Origin: a virus
Strand: one strand, 5' to 3'
Virus record (IMG/VR): IMGVR_UViG_3300020183_000013
Location: 1 to 64,000 of that record
Length of the DNA: 64,000 bases
Below, in pieces: positions 16,994 to 25,581 of the stretch. Within the stretch, counting starts at the first letter, position 1, and each line of letters begins with the position of its first letter. The position numbers were made by a program, and so were the translations under genes. The notes beneath the pieces were generated by a model. It was not told the origin of the DNA, searched no databases, and worked only from the letters and a program-made list of their open reading frames with translations.

Positions 16994-19060
16994 ATGGCAG
17001 TTAATAAGAATTTTGTCATTAAGCACGGTGTTGAAGTTTCTGATAATCTAATCTATGCCAATCCTGACGTTGATAGAGTTGGTATTGGAACCACTGTTTT
17101 AAATTACACTCTAGAAGTTAATGGTGGTATTGGTGCCACTAACTTAAATGTAAGTGGAATTGCAACAATTACAACATTAGTTGCAACTGCTTTAACAGTA
17201 TCAAGTTTGAATATTGGAGCAATTTCAAATCCAACCGTAGCATTTTCTACAGTCACTGCTACAAATGCAATTCCAACAAATCTAGATTTAACTAGTTCTA
17301 CAATTAGTATCGGTGGGACTGTAGGTTCTAATGGTCAGTATTTAATTTCAACTGGTTCTGGTGTTAACTGGATCTCAACTCCAACTGCAAGAACCTCTAC
17401 AACAATTATTGCAGCTCCAGCACAAACAAGCATTTCATATACTTACACAGTTGGACTAGTAGATGTTTATATCAATGGTGTTAAGTTAGCACCAACAGAA
17501 TTCACTGCAAACGATGGTGTATCAATTACGCTCAATCAAGCGTGTTTCGGTGGTGAATCTATTGAGGTTATTGCTTATGCAGTTTCTTCTCTTGGAGCTG
17601 GTACAAGTGGTATTCAAGGTATTACAATTCAAAATCAAGGTATCACAACTGGAACTCCACTGAGTATTACGTCTCTTAACTTCGTTGGTGCCTCTGTAAC
17701 TGCGATCAATAGTGGAGTTGGTGTTACTGTCTATATCTCAGATAATAACAATACAACTTATTCATCAAGTGCTGGTATAGCAACAGTTGCTCAAGATCTT
17801 ACAGGAACTCCAAATATTACTGTTGGAACCATAGATGGTTCTAGTCTAAACATATCTGGTCTTTCAACTTTCGCTGGTATCACCACAGTCACTGGAACAA
17901 CATTATTCTCCAAGCAACTGAATATTTCTGGTATTGCTACCGTCAGACAACTTTCTGACTATAAGGCACTTGTAGGTGCTGCAAGTTCTACAACAGAGAC
18001 ATTTGTCGTCACCGTTGCTTCAAAAACAGCAAACCATCGTTACTTTGGAACTGGTTCTGCTAGTGGATACTATATTGATGATAAAGAGTCTCCATTTATT
18101 ACATTGTTACCTGGAAAAACATATCGTTTTGACCAGGCAAATGCATCTAACGCCACTCATCAACTTAGGTTTTATCTAGAGGCAGATAAAACAACACAAT
18201 ACACGACAAATGTAACTTTTAACGGAACCGCTGGAAGTGCTGGTGCTTATACAGAAATTATTGTTACTGACACAACACCGATTGTTTTACATTATCAGTG
18301 TGTCAATCACGGTTATATGGGTAATTCGGTTCAAACGAATTCAAACTTCATCAATACTCCATATAGTATCAACACTATTGGTGGACTTTCAGTTTCTGGT
18401 GTCACAACCTCAGGCACACTCAATATTGGAACTGGTGGAACAGTTATTACCACAACTAGTGCTGGATTGGTTGGAATAGGAACCACAAACCCTGGTGAAA
18501 AATTGCAAGTTGATGGAAATATTAGAGTTGGTATTTCAACAACTTCAAATTATATTACATTCTATGGAACTTACAAAGACGGTCCATTAAATGTTGGTAC
18601 AGAACTTCCATATCAACACACTTATATTGGTGAAAGAATTTATGATTATTCTGGACCTGAAGCAGAAAGATCTGAACTATTACTATTCAAAGGAAACGAT
18701 ACTGCGGGAGTAGCAGGTCCAGATAGAATAAGATTATTTGCAGGAGAACATAGATTTGATGTTCTAGGTTTTAACACTACAGGTACTTTTGAGCAAGTTG
18801 GAGTATCAACTGCAGCAGTTAATAAATTAACGATTACTTCTACTGGTGTTGGTATTGGAACTACCAATGCAACGAGTGCCCTTACAGTAAAAGGAAATAC
18901 GTCTCTTGAAACGTTAAATGTTTCTGGTATTTCTACTTTTAGTGGAAATGTAAGAGTTGGCGTAGATACTTCATCTGGTGTCATTCTTACATCACCAAAT
19001 GGAACACAGTATCGTCTTATTGTTGATGACTCTGGTACTCTCAGCACTGTTGCTGTTTAA
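16994..19060 (+). CDS. Tail fibre protein with cupredoxin-like domain
   Basis: A 688-residue protein. The N-terminal ~120 residues are VGIGTT and LEVNGGIGA fibre repeats. Residues ~135-200 are a small beta-sandwich (YTVGLVDVYINGVKLAP) also found at 29987 and 43902. Residues ~325-455 are a cupredoxin-like domain: TANHRYFGTGSASGYYID, LLPGKTYRFDQ, H389 in THQLRF, and YQCVNHGYMGN with C436, H439 and M442. H, C, H and M are the four type-1 copper ligands. The remainder contains more fibre repeats (VGIGTTNP) and a C-terminal LTSPNGTQYRLIVDDSG segment with no S74 motif. It probably forms a distal or side fibre; copper binding is inferred. Confidence 0.65.
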   Translation: MAVNKNFVIKHGVEVSDNLIYANPDVDRVGIGTTVLNYTLEVNGGIGATNLNVSGIATITTLVATALTVSSLNIGAISNPTVAFSTVTATNAIPTNLDLTSSTISIGGTVGSNGQYLISTGSGVNWISTPTARTSTTIIAAPAQTSISYTYTVGLVDVYINGVKLAPTEFTANDGVSITLNQACFGGESIEVIAYAVSSLGAGTSGIQGITIQNQGITTGTPLSITSLNFVGASVTAINSGVGVTVYISDNNNTTYSSSAGIATVAQDLTGTPNITVGTIDGSSLNISGLSTFAGITTVTGTTLFSKQLNISGIATVRQLSDYKALVGAASSTTETFVVTVASKTANHRYFGTGSASGYYIDDKESPFITLLPGKTYRFDQANASNATHQLRFYLEADKTTQYTTNVTFNGTAGSAGAYTEIIVTDTTPIVLHYQCVNHGYMGNSVQTNSNFINTPYSINTIGGLSVSGVTTSGTLNIGTGGTVITTTSAGLVGIGTTNPGEKLQVDGNIRVGISTTSNYITFYGTYKDGPLNVGTELPYQHTYIGERIYDYSGPEAERSELLLFKGNDTAGVAGPDRIRLFAGEHRFDVLGFNTTGTFEQVGVSTAAVNKLTITSTGVGIGTTNATSALTVKGNTSLETLNVSGISTFSGNVRVGVDTSSGVILTSPNGTQYRLIVDDSGTLSTVAV

Positions 19061-19066
19061 TAAATA
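19060..19066 (+). promoter_or_regulatory. Late promoter ATAAATA
   Basis: Overlaps the last base of the previous stop; 19 bp before the ATG at 19086, which also has an AAGGAG Shine-Dalgarno. Confidence 0.7.
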
Positions 19067-19085
19067 AAAATATAAGGAGAAAGCA

Positions 19086-20660
19086 ATGAGTATCAGAAAT
19101 AGAGAACTATCACAATTTGGTTCTTTTATACACATTGATGATGATTCTCAGAGTATTGGAATTACTACTGAGGCCACTCCAAATGTTGGAATAGGAACAA
19201 CAGTTGCTACTCATAAGTTTACGGTAGTTGGTGAAACAAACTTCAATGGAAATGTTGGAGTAACAGGTATCATTACTGCAACCAATTTCTACGGAAATGG
19301 AGCAACATTAAGTGGTATTGTAGGAATTGCAACAGATGGTTGGGTTGTTAATGGTGCTGGAATCACCACAACTAGAAACGTTGGAATTGGAACTACAAAT
19401 GCAACGAGTGCATTAACAGTCACTGGAAATGGTTCATTTAGTGGTATCATCACAGCATCTAGATTTGTATCAACTGTATCTTCTGGAACTGCTCCACTTA
19501 CAGTATCATCAACAACTCTTGTCAATAATCTAAACGCAGATTTATTCCAAGGAAGAACTCCTCCTTCTGGCGGATTAGTTGGCGATACTGACTCCCAGAC
19601 TCTTACCAATAAGATATTTACTTCACCAAGAATTAATGGTATTGGCGCAAGTTTTGTAGGTTCATCATCTGGAAATACTATTCTTACAGCATCAGCAACA
19701 GCATCAGGTACACTCACTCTTCCTGCAGAAACAGGAACTCTTATCAGTACAGGAAGTGTGGGAGTTGTTACTGCTGGTTTGATTGCTGATGGAGCGATTA
19801 CAAATATTGATATTGCCGCCGCCGCTGGAATTACTTATGGTAAGTTAAGTTTAACAAATTCAATTGTTAATGCTGATATTGCAACTGGTGCAGCAATAAC
19901 TTATGGAAAATTAAGTCTTTCCAATTCACTTGTCAATGCTGATATTGCAACTGGTGCTGCAATTGACATTACAAAACTTTCAGCATCTACAATTTCAGGT
20001 ATTTCTCTGGGAAGTAATCTGAATACATTGACTTTTGGTACTTATTTAACTGGAACTTCATATAATGGCTCAGCGGCAGTTACAATTGCAACAAATGCTA
20101 CTAGCGCAAATACTGCATCAACTTTAGTTGCTCGTGATGCAAGTGGAAACTTTAGTGCTGGTACAATCACTGCAACTCTAACTGGCAATGCTTCCTCTGC
20201 AACTTCAGCATCATCAGCAGACCAAATCAAAACAACTACAAGATCAACTGCGGCTACTCATTACCTAACATTTGTCGATTCTGATAATGGAAGTGCAACG
20301 GCAGAAACACTTTACACTGATGCTGGAATTACGTACAATCCTTCAACAAATGACCTAACTGCATCAGGAAACGTTACAGCATATTCTGATGTTTCTTTAA
20401 AAGAAAACATTGAGACTATTTCAAATGCTCTTGAAATGGTGAATTCACTTCGTGGTGTTAGATTCAATCGTAAGGACTTGGAAGGAAATCCACTGCAAAT
20501 TGGTGTGGTTGCACAAGAGGTTGAAAAGATTGTCCCTGAGGTTGTGAAGACTGCAGATGATGGATTAAAATCCGTTGCATATGGTAACCTGATTGGAGTT
20601 CTGATTGAGGCAATTAAAGAACTCTCAGATAAGGTTGATAAATTGAGTGAAAATAGATAA
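19086..20660 (+). CDS. Tail fibre protein with C-terminal S74 intramolecular chaperone
   Basis: A 524-residue protein. The bulk is VGIGTT / ALTVTGNGSFSG fibre repeats, then a repeat with ITYGKLSLTNS and ITYGKLSLSNS. The last ~93 residues are a peptidase S74 chaperone: S434 DVSLK439 ENI, FNRKDLEGNPLQIGVVAQEV, then a C-terminal helix rich in Lys and Glu. In this family the domain trimerises the fibre and cuts itself off using a Ser-Lys dyad. A Shine-Dalgarno (AAGGAG) precedes the ATG. Confidence 0.8.
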   Translation: MSIRNRELSQFGSFIHIDDDSQSIGITTEATPNVGIGTTVATHKFTVVGETNFNGNVGVTGIITATNFYGNGATLSGIVGIATDGWVVNGAGITTTRNVGIGTTNATSALTVTGNGSFSGIITASRFVSTVSSGTAPLTVSSTTLVNNLNADLFQGRTPPSGGLVGDTDSQTLTNKIFTSPRINGIGASFVGSSSGNTILTASATASGTLTLPAETGTLISTGSVGVVTAGLIADGAITNIDIAAAAGITYGKLSLTNSIVNADIATGAAITYGKLSLSNSLVNADIATGAAIDITKLSASTISGISLGSNLNTLTFGTYLTGTSYNGSAAVTIATNATSANTASTLVARDASGNFSAGTITATLTGNASSATSASSADQIKTTTRSTAATHYLTFVDSDNGSATAETLYTDAGITYNPSTNDLTASGNVTAYSDVSLKENIETISNALEMVNSLRGVRFNRKDLEGNPLQIGVVAQEVEKIVPEVVKTADDGLKSVAYGNLIGVLIEAIKELSDKVDKLSENR

Positions 20661-20663
20661 ATA
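20657..20663 (+). promoter_or_regulatory. Late promoter ATAAATA
   Basis: Contains the TAA stop at 20658-20660. Leader of about 40 nt before the ATG at 20704. Confidence 0.65.
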
Positions 20664-20703
20664 TATCATAATTTAAAGAATGTCTTTGCACGGAGAAATA
20701 TAG

Positions 20704-21075
20704 ATGGCGGCACCAAATATTGTAAGTGTTACTTCAATTTATGGAAGATCAGTTGCAGGAGCATTGACAACTTCAACTGTATCTTTGCTATCGAATGCAT
20801 CAAGTTCTGGCAAAGTTTTTAAAATTAATACCATCATTGTTTCTAATGTTGATGGTGCCTCAAGTGCTGACGCAACAATTTCTTTCAATACAGCAGCTGC
20901 AGGAGCAGGAACAAATTATAGAATTGTTTCTACAGTTGCAGTTGCTGCTGATGCAACATTAATTGCTTTAGGAAAAGACAGTCCAATTTATTTGGAAGAA
21001 AATACTTCAATTACCGGATCAGCAAGTGCAAATAGTGACTTAGAATATATTATTTCTTACGAAGAGATTGCATAA
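20704..21075 (+). CDS. Small beta-rich virion protein
   Basis: Encodes 123 residues: VFKINTIIVSNVDGASSADATISF, then YLEENTSITGSASANSDLEYIISYEEIA. It looks like a single jelly-roll or beta-sandwich domain. A similarly organised 135-residue gene lies at 30871 (IRSVIMHNTG ... YPLVLTGSDKIVVEI). Both precede a polyglycine gene, so they probably act with it, for example as an adapter. A GGAG Shine-Dalgarno precedes the ATG. Confidence 0.7.
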   Translation: MAAPNIVSVTSIYGRSVAGALTTSTVSLLSNASSSGKVFKINTIIVSNVDGASSADATISFNTAAAGAGTNYRIVSTVAVAADATLIALGKDSPIYLEENTSITGSASANSDLEYIISYEEIA

Positions 21076-21090
21076 TAGGAGAGTACAATA

Positions 21091-22140
21091 ATGGCATTTG
21101 GATTTGGACAATTTACAAAATTTGGTGTACAAAAAACTGGAGATAATCAAAAGTTCTTAGGAGCAACTCCAGCACCTTTTATTCCAATTCTTCAAGGACC
21201 AGGAGGTACTACTGCCACTCCTGGTAATGGTTATACTTACAGAACTTTTACATCAACAGGTACTCTTACCATTACAAGTCCCGTTACTGTTGATATTCTT
21301 TGTGTTGCTGGCGGTGGAGCAGGTGGTAATATTAATCCTGCCATAGATAATGATGGTGGTGGTGGAGGTGGTGGAGGTGGTGGTGTAGTTCGTGTTGCTG
21401 GATATGCACTGGCAGCAGGAACTTATACTGTTGGTGTAGGTGCGGGTGCTCCTGATCAAAACTCCGATGGCAATCCTTCTTATATTTTAAATCCAGGAGG
21501 ACCAACATTAATCGTTGCAAACGGTGGAGGTTCTGGTGGTATTGCTGGTGTTAGATCTGGAAGATCTGGAGGTTCTGGTGGAGGTGGTGTGAGAAGTGGA
21601 TTCCCCGCTGGCGGAACTGCAACACAACCAACACAACCACAAGGAATACCGGCAACACTTTATGGAAATGGAGGCGGCTCAGCGCCAAGCGGTGGCGGGT
21701 CTGGTGGTGGTGGTGCTGGTGCCGCGGGTGGGGGCCCCGCCCCTGGCGGCAGCGGCGGCGCTGGTGGAAATGGTTTTGATTTTACTCCTTTTGGGTTTTC
21801 TGGTCCTATTATTGGTGTTCCTGCATTAGCACCTACCTCCGGTTTCTTTGCTGGCGGTGGTGGTGGTGGTGGGACACACAGTGGTGGTTATGGTAACGTT
21901 AGTGGAAGAGGAGGTGCAGGTGGTGGTGGTGGTTCCCACCCCACAGGGCCAGGAGCGGCCGGAGGGGCTGCTCTTGATGGTGGTTCTCCTGGCAATCCCA
22001 ACGGCGGAGCTGGAGGAGCAGCAAGGGCAAACACTGGAGGAGGTGGAGGAGGTGCTGGAGGAAGACCACAAGTTGGAACTAATAACTCTGGTGCTGGTGG
22101 TTCCGGAATAGTAGTCGTAAGATACCAAGTCACACCATAA
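21091..22140 (+). CDS. Polyglycine adhesin-like tail protein
   Basis: A 349-residue protein. The N-terminal ~45 residues form an attachment segment (MAFGFGQFTKFGVQKTGDNQ). Then comes the module YTYRTFTSTGTLTI, VDILCVAGGGAGG and about 260 residues dominated by Gly runs with Ser and Ala. It ends GGSGIVVVRYQVTP, the signature ending of this group (compare 31291 and the remnant at 32597). Polyglycine runs resemble the receptor-binding loops of T-even gp38 adhesins; the role is inferred. GGAG precedes the ATG. Confidence 0.65.
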   Translation: MAFGFGQFTKFGVQKTGDNQKFLGATPAPFIPILQGPGGTTATPGNGYTYRTFTSTGTLTITSPVTVDILCVAGGGAGGNINPAIDNDGGGGGGGGGGVVRVAGYALAAGTYTVGVGAGAPDQNSDGNPSYILNPGGPTLIVANGGGSGGIAGVRSGRSGGSGGGGVRSGFPAGGTATQPTQPQGIPATLYGNGGGSAPSGGGSGGGGAGAAGGGPAPGGSGGAGGNGFDFTPFGFSGPIIGVPALAPTSGFFAGGGGGGGTHSGGYGNVSGRGGAGGGGGSHPTGPGAAGGAALDGGSPGNPNGGAGGAARANTGGGGGGAGGRPQVGTNNSGAGGSGIVVVRYQVTP

Positions 22141-22154
22141 GGAGGAAATCAATA

Positions 22155-22538
22155 ATGGCACACTTTGCACGTCTAGATGAAAATAACTTTGTAACGGAAG
22201 TTCTTGTTATTGGAAACGAAGATATTCTTGATGAAAATGGTCAGGAAAGTGAAGAGATTGGTATTCAGTTCTGTAAAAACTTGTTTGGACAGAGTACAAA
22301 ATGGGTTCAGACTTCATATAATAAAACTTTCCGTAAGAGATTTGCTGGTATTGGTAAAAAATACATTCCAGAAACTGATATCTTTACAGAAACTAAACTC
22401 CACGATTCTTGGACTTATAATGTGACAACTGATGAGTGGGAACCACCAATTCCAAAACCAGAAGATGGTGAAAACTATACTTGGGAATGGAATGAAGAAA
22501 ATCAAACCTGGACACCATATTACAGAAACCTACAATGA
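22155..22538 (+). CDS. Fibre-associated small protein, MAHFA family copy 1
   Basis: Encodes 127 residues: MAHFARLDENNFVTEVLVI, IQFCKNLFG, WVQTSYNKTFRKRFAGIG, WEPPIPKPEDG. Paralogues are at 32705 and 50183. The C-terminal W-PP-P-P-DG-Y-W module is also at the end of the next gene. It has a strong Shine-Dalgarno (AAGGAGG), follows a polyglycine adhesin like the other two copies, and overlaps the next gene by ATGA. Constant association with polyglycine genes suggests a fibre cap, chaperone or adapter role. Confidence 0.75.
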   Translation: MAHFARLDENNFVTEVLVIGNEDILDENGQESEEIGIQFCKNLFGQSTKWVQTSYNKTFRKRFAGIGKKYIPETDIFTETKLHDSWTYNVTTDEWEPPIPKPEDGENYTWEWNEENQTWTPYYRNLQ

Positions 22539-23224
22539 ACTTCTATTCTTACAAAGGTCAAGAACCTCAAGGACTTCCCGAACGCATTCGTTTAGATGAT
22601 GGAAGTTCAGTTACTGCTCTCAATGAATTAACTGATGAAGAATTACATTCTTATGGGTTTATTGGTCCTGTTACTAAACCATTGTTTGATGCTGAAACTC
22701 AGAAGTTAGTATGGAATGGTCTTGAATATGATATTGTAGATTTAACTGAACAAGAACTTTCTATTATTAAATATGATGCAGAAGAGAATATTCGCACAAG
22801 ATTTAAAATATCAGAGTTCTGGAATGAATTTAAAAGAACTTCATTCTCCCAAAGACTAAGAAAAGAAGCAGCAACTAGATTTGAGATTAATGTTCTTTAT
22901 TCTGAGTTTTTAAGTTTATCGCAAATGTACTCTGATATCAACAATTATATTGACAAGTTCTTTTTAACTATAGATTTTACTGGACAAGAAATATTATCAA
23001 TCTCCAAGGTTCTAGAATTATATCATTTAAGACCAGTTCCTAGTGAAGAATATCTTACAAATCACATTTATGACTTTGATACTGATTCTATTTTAGGGTT
23101 TAAAACCCGTTCATTTTCTTCTTGGGTTTGGAATGGAACTAAATGGGTTGCACCAGTTCCTTATCCTAATGATGGTGATGTTTATGTTTGGGACGAAAAT
23201 AATAAAGAGTGGAAAAAGATTTGA
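22535..23224 (+). CDS. Fibre-associated protein sharing the C-terminal W-rich module
   Basis: A 229-residue protein. The N-terminus is MNFYSYKGQEPQGLPERIRL with ELTDEELHSYGF. The centre is helical (ISEFWNEFKRTSFSQRLRKE). The last ~40 residues (WVWNGTKWVAPVPYPNDGD, YVWDENNKEW) repeat the module at the end of the 22155 product. Translation is coupled to the upstream gene. It may be a fibre assembly factor; there is no firm family. Confidence 0.65.
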   Translation: MNFYSYKGQEPQGLPERIRLDDGSSVTALNELTDEELHSYGFIGPVTKPLFDAETQKLVWNGLEYDIVDLTEQELSIIKYDAEENIRTRFKISEFWNEFKRTSFSQRLRKEAATRFEINVLYSEFLSLSQMYSDINNYIDKFFLTIDFTGQEILSISKVLELYHLRPVPSEEYLTNHIYDFDTDSILGFKTRSFSSWVWNGTKWVAPVPYPNDGDVYVWDENNKEWKKI

Positions 23225-23249
23225 CATAAAACCTTAAGTAATATATAAT
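23221..23249 (+). promoter_or_regulatory. Perfect sigma70-type promoter inside the fibre region
   Basis: TTGACA (23221-23226), a 17 bp spacer and TATAAT (23244-23249). The -35 box contains the TGA stop of the upstream gene (23222-23224), the same design as the promoter at 6657. It drives the two 2OG oxygenase genes independently of the late fibre genes. Confidence 0.85.
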
Positions 23250-23279
23250 ATCGTTGAATAGATTATAAGGAGATGACCT

Positions 23280-23915
23280 TTGGCCTATCAGTCAATTTGG
23301 TACTTCACAGACCTTCCAGAAAAAGTTATTGACTTAATTGAAGAAGACCTTGCAGAAACTTTTGATCCACAACTCCAAGATTCAAGAGTTGGTGGTGGTG
23401 ATTTTGGAACTGTAGATAAAGATAAAAGAAACGCAAAGAATGCCTGGGTTCCTACAACTCATTGGGTTTCTGGTTTCGTATGGCACTATGTTCAACGTGC
23501 AAACCGTGAGAACTTTCTGTATGACCTAACAAATATTGATGGCGAAAGTCTTCAATATACTGTATATGGAGAAGGTGAATATTATGGTTGGCACAATGAC
23601 TCTGGACTTGCAACACATTACAAACCAGTATCACAGGGAAATCGTGGCCACGGTGCAGAACAGTTTCAAGACTTTGTAAATGAAAACTGCGAGAAAGTAA
23701 GAAAGTTATCTTTCAGTTTGCTTCTTTCTGATCCTGATACTTATGAAGGTGGTAACTTACAATTCCTTGATGAGGCAGGTGGTTCTTATTTTGCTCCGAG
23801 AAAGCGTGGAACCATTATTCTGTTTGACTCACGAGCACAACACAGAGTTCAGAAAGTAACTAAAGGTATTCGTAAGAGTATCGTTGGATGGTGTGTGGGA
23901 AACCGGTGGCGTTGA
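23280..23915 (+). CDS. 2-oxoglutarate/Fe(II)-dependent oxygenase (PKHD/P4H-like)
   Basis: A 211-residue protein starting at TTG 23280, chosen because AAGGAG (23267-23272) lies 7 bp upstream. Iron ligands fit H105-x-D107 (YYGWHNDSG) and H188 (SRAQHRV), with R198 (GIRKSIVGW) placed to bind 2-oxoglutarate. GNLQFL and GTIILFDS strands complete the double-stranded beta-helix. Prolyl-4-hydroxylase-like members are common in cyanophages; the substrate is unknown. It overlaps the frame of the next oxygenase only if the latter's upstream start were used. Confidence 0.8.
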   Translation: MAYQSIWYFTDLPEKVIDLIEEDLAETFDPQLQDSRVGGGDFGTVDKDKRNAKNAWVPTTHWVSGFVWHYVQRANRENFLYDLTNIDGESLQYTVYGEGEYYGWHNDSGLATHYKPVSQGNRGHGAEQFQDFVNENCEKVRKLSFSLLLSDPDTYEGGNLQFLDEAGGSYFAPRKRGTIILFDSRAQHRVQKVTKGIRKSIVGWCVGNRWR

Positions 23916-23935
23916 ATCACGATGGAGGTAATAAA

Positions 23936-24649
23936 ATGGAAGGAATGACACAAGAGCAAATTGATTTTCAAGAAAGAGTCAATGCAGGAACTTCACCAAC
24001 AGGTAATGAACAATTTGACCGTGATGGTTATTTGGTCCTAAGAACTCTATGGGATCCACAAGACCTTTATTGTGAACCACCAGAAGTCAAAGGTCAGTAT
24101 AATTATTATGGTAAGATTGAAAAATTCAGTCATATACCAGTAGAAAATCAAGTAGAAGGTTCTACTTCCAGATACTATTGGCCTCCTTATAAGTATGCAC
24201 ACTCACAGATTCGTATGAAACTTGAGCAAGCAATTGGTAAGAGACTTTATAATACCTACTATTACGATAGGTTTTATAATCCAGGACAGGCACTTTCAAA
24301 TCACGCAGACCGTCCTGCTTGTGAAATCTCAGTGACTATTCACGTCGGTAGTAATATAAACAATCCTTGGCCTATTTGGATTAAGACACCAGATACTTAT
24401 AGTGATGATAAGAAAACTGAAATCATCAAGAAAGGTGAAAATCGTTCAGTGATTCTTGGTCCTGGTGATGGTATGATTTACAAAGGTTGTGAAAGACCTC
24501 ATTGGAGAGAGCCACTTCCAAGAGAATACAAAAGAACTTGGTATGGAGCAAAAGTGGAAAAAGAAGGATTATATTATCATCAAATCTTCTTTCATTATGT
24601 TCTTGCCGATGGTCAAAGGTCACACTTTGCCAATGACAGAGGTAACTAA
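23936..24649 (+). CDS. 2-oxoglutarate/Fe(II)-dependent oxygenase, second copy
   Basis: Encodes 237 residues from the ATG at 23936, preceded by GGAGG; an upstream in-frame ATG at 23888 would overlap the first oxygenase. Ligands fit H123-x-D125 (LSNHADRPACEIS) and H189 (CERPHWREPLP). The N-terminal part (FDRDGYLVLRTLWDPQDLY) resembles phytanoyl-dioxygenase-type proteins. It forms a two-gene unit with the 23280 gene under a sigma70-type promoter. The substrate is unknown; a late promoter begins in its last codons. Confidence 0.75.
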   Translation: MEGMTQEQIDFQERVNAGTSPTGNEQFDRDGYLVLRTLWDPQDLYCEPPEVKGQYNYYGKIEKFSHIPVENQVEGSTSRYYWPPYKYAHSQIRMKLEQAIGKRLYNTYYYDRFYNPGQALSNHADRPACEISVTIHVGSNINNPWPIWIKTPDTYSDDKKTEIIKKGENRSVILGPGDGMIYKGCERPHWREPLPREYKRTWYGAKVEKEGLYYHQIFFHYVLADGQRSHFANDRGN

Positions 24650-24652
24650 ATA
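24646..24652 (+). promoter_or_regulatory. Late promoter CTAAATA
   Basis: Overlaps the TAA stop of the second oxygenase; the ATG of the coiled-coil gene is 23 bp downstream. Confidence 0.65.
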
Positions 24653-24675
24653 AGACACTGAAGTACATAAAAACT

Positions 24676-24876
24676 ATGAACGAACAACAAGGACATCTAG
24701 CAAATCTTCTGGAACAACAGAAGACTCTCATTCAAGAAATTCAAGAACTTGATAGAGCGATTGTTTCAAAACGAGAAATGGCTCTTAAGATTCAAGGAGC
24801 ATTAGAATATCTCCAACAAGTTGGTGTTACACTTCCAGAACCAGAAAAAGAAGAAGTAGAAGAAACAGAAGAATGA
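24676..24876 (+). CDS. Small coiled-coil protein
   Basis: Encodes 66 residues: heptad-like HLANLLEQQKTLIQEIQEL to AIVSKREMALKIQG, then an acidic tail EKEEVEETEE. Compare the similar-sized coiled-coil gene at 43656. Both sit beside a terminator and a fibre gene, perhaps as fibre assembly or trimerisation helpers. Confidence 0.7.
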   Translation: MNEQQGHLANLLEQQKTLIQEIQELDRAIVSKREMALKIQGALEYLQQVGVTLPEPEKEEVEETEE

Positions 24877-24880
24877 TATG

Positions 24881-24907
24881 AAACTCCACCAATGCGTGGA
24901 GTTTTTT
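24881..24907 (+). terminator. Rho-independent terminator
   Basis: Stem ACTCCAC / GTGGAGT with loop CAATGC, followed by six T. A late promoter follows at once. Confidence 0.8.
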
Positions 24908-24908
24908 C

Positions 24909-24924
24909 ATAAATACCTAAAAAC
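24909..24924 (+). promoter_or_regulatory. Late promoter, extended form ATAAATACCTAAAAAC
   Basis: The box ends 16 bp before the ATG at 24931; no Shine-Dalgarno between. Confidence 0.8.
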
Positions 24925-24930
24925 ATCAGA

Positions 24931-25560
24931 ATGTCAAGAGCAAGAAACCTGTCCGATGTTGGTGGAATATCTTACATCACAGCAACAGGCAATAAAGTTG
25001 GTATAGGTTCTACGATTCCTCAGTATACATTAGATGTAAATGGGGATGTAAGTTTTAGTGGAACCTTATATCAAGGGGGTTCTGCATTTTCGAGTGGTGT
25101 TGGTATCCAATCAGCAGGAACTGTCATTGGAACTGGTATTACCACATTAAACTTCATTGGACTTGGTAATACTTTTGCTATTAATGGTAATGTAGTTGAT
25201 ATTAGTATTACTGGTGGTGGTGATGCATCTTATGCTTCTACTGCTGGTATTGCAACTCTTGCACAAGGACTTACTGGTATTCCTGACATTGAAGTTAATA
25301 ATGTTGTAGGTGCTGCTGCAACTTTTAGTGGTCTTGTAGGAATCAATACAGCATCAGTCACTGGTACTGCATCATCTGAAGGGGCTCTTCAAGTTGTTGG
25401 AACTATCTCAATCAGTGATGGTGTTTACATGATGGATGCAGATATTAATGCAAACGTTACTGTACCTGCAGGAAAGAATGCACTGATGATTGGACCGATT
25501 ACTGTTGGAACTGGATACACAGTAACGGTTCAAAGTGGTTCTACACTGGTTGTAGTCTAA
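24931..25560 (+). CDS. Short fibre protein
   Basis: A 209-residue protein: MSRARNLSDVGGISYITATG, NKVGIGSTIPQYTLDVNGDV, a polar middle, and a C-terminal beta unit NALMIGPITVGTGYTVTVQS ending TLVVV. The 33171 product has the same N-terminal design and a related ending (GIMAGPVTIEGTLTVDGNYVVV, split here: GIMAGPVTIEG and GNYVVV). Each precedes a fibre gene of the NGSM/NGDF carbohydrate-binding-like type, so the pair is probably a conserved two-gene module. Confidence 0.7.
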   Translation: MSRARNLSDVGGISYITATGNKVGIGSTIPQYTLDVNGDVSFSGTLYQGGSAFSSGVGIQSAGTVIGTGITTLNFIGLGNTFAINGNVVDISITGGGDASYASTAGIATLAQGLTGIPDIEVNNVVGAAATFSGLVGINTASVTGTASSEGALQVVGTISISDGVYMMDADINANVTVPAGKNALMIGPITVGTGYTVTVQSGSTLVVV

Positions 25561-25571
25561 ATACTCAAAAA
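25557..25571 (+). promoter_or_regulatory. Late promoter, extended form CTAAATACTCAAAAA
   Basis: Overlaps the previous stop codon; the box ends 19 bp before the ATG at 25582. Confidence 0.8.
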
Positions 25572-25581
25572 GTAATAAGAA

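Noticed and set aside
21253-22170. Several reverse-strand and alternative frames across polyglycine genes
   Set aside because: Gly codon runs (GGT/GGA) leave other frames free of stops; the translations are low-complexity Pro/Thr/Ser runs.
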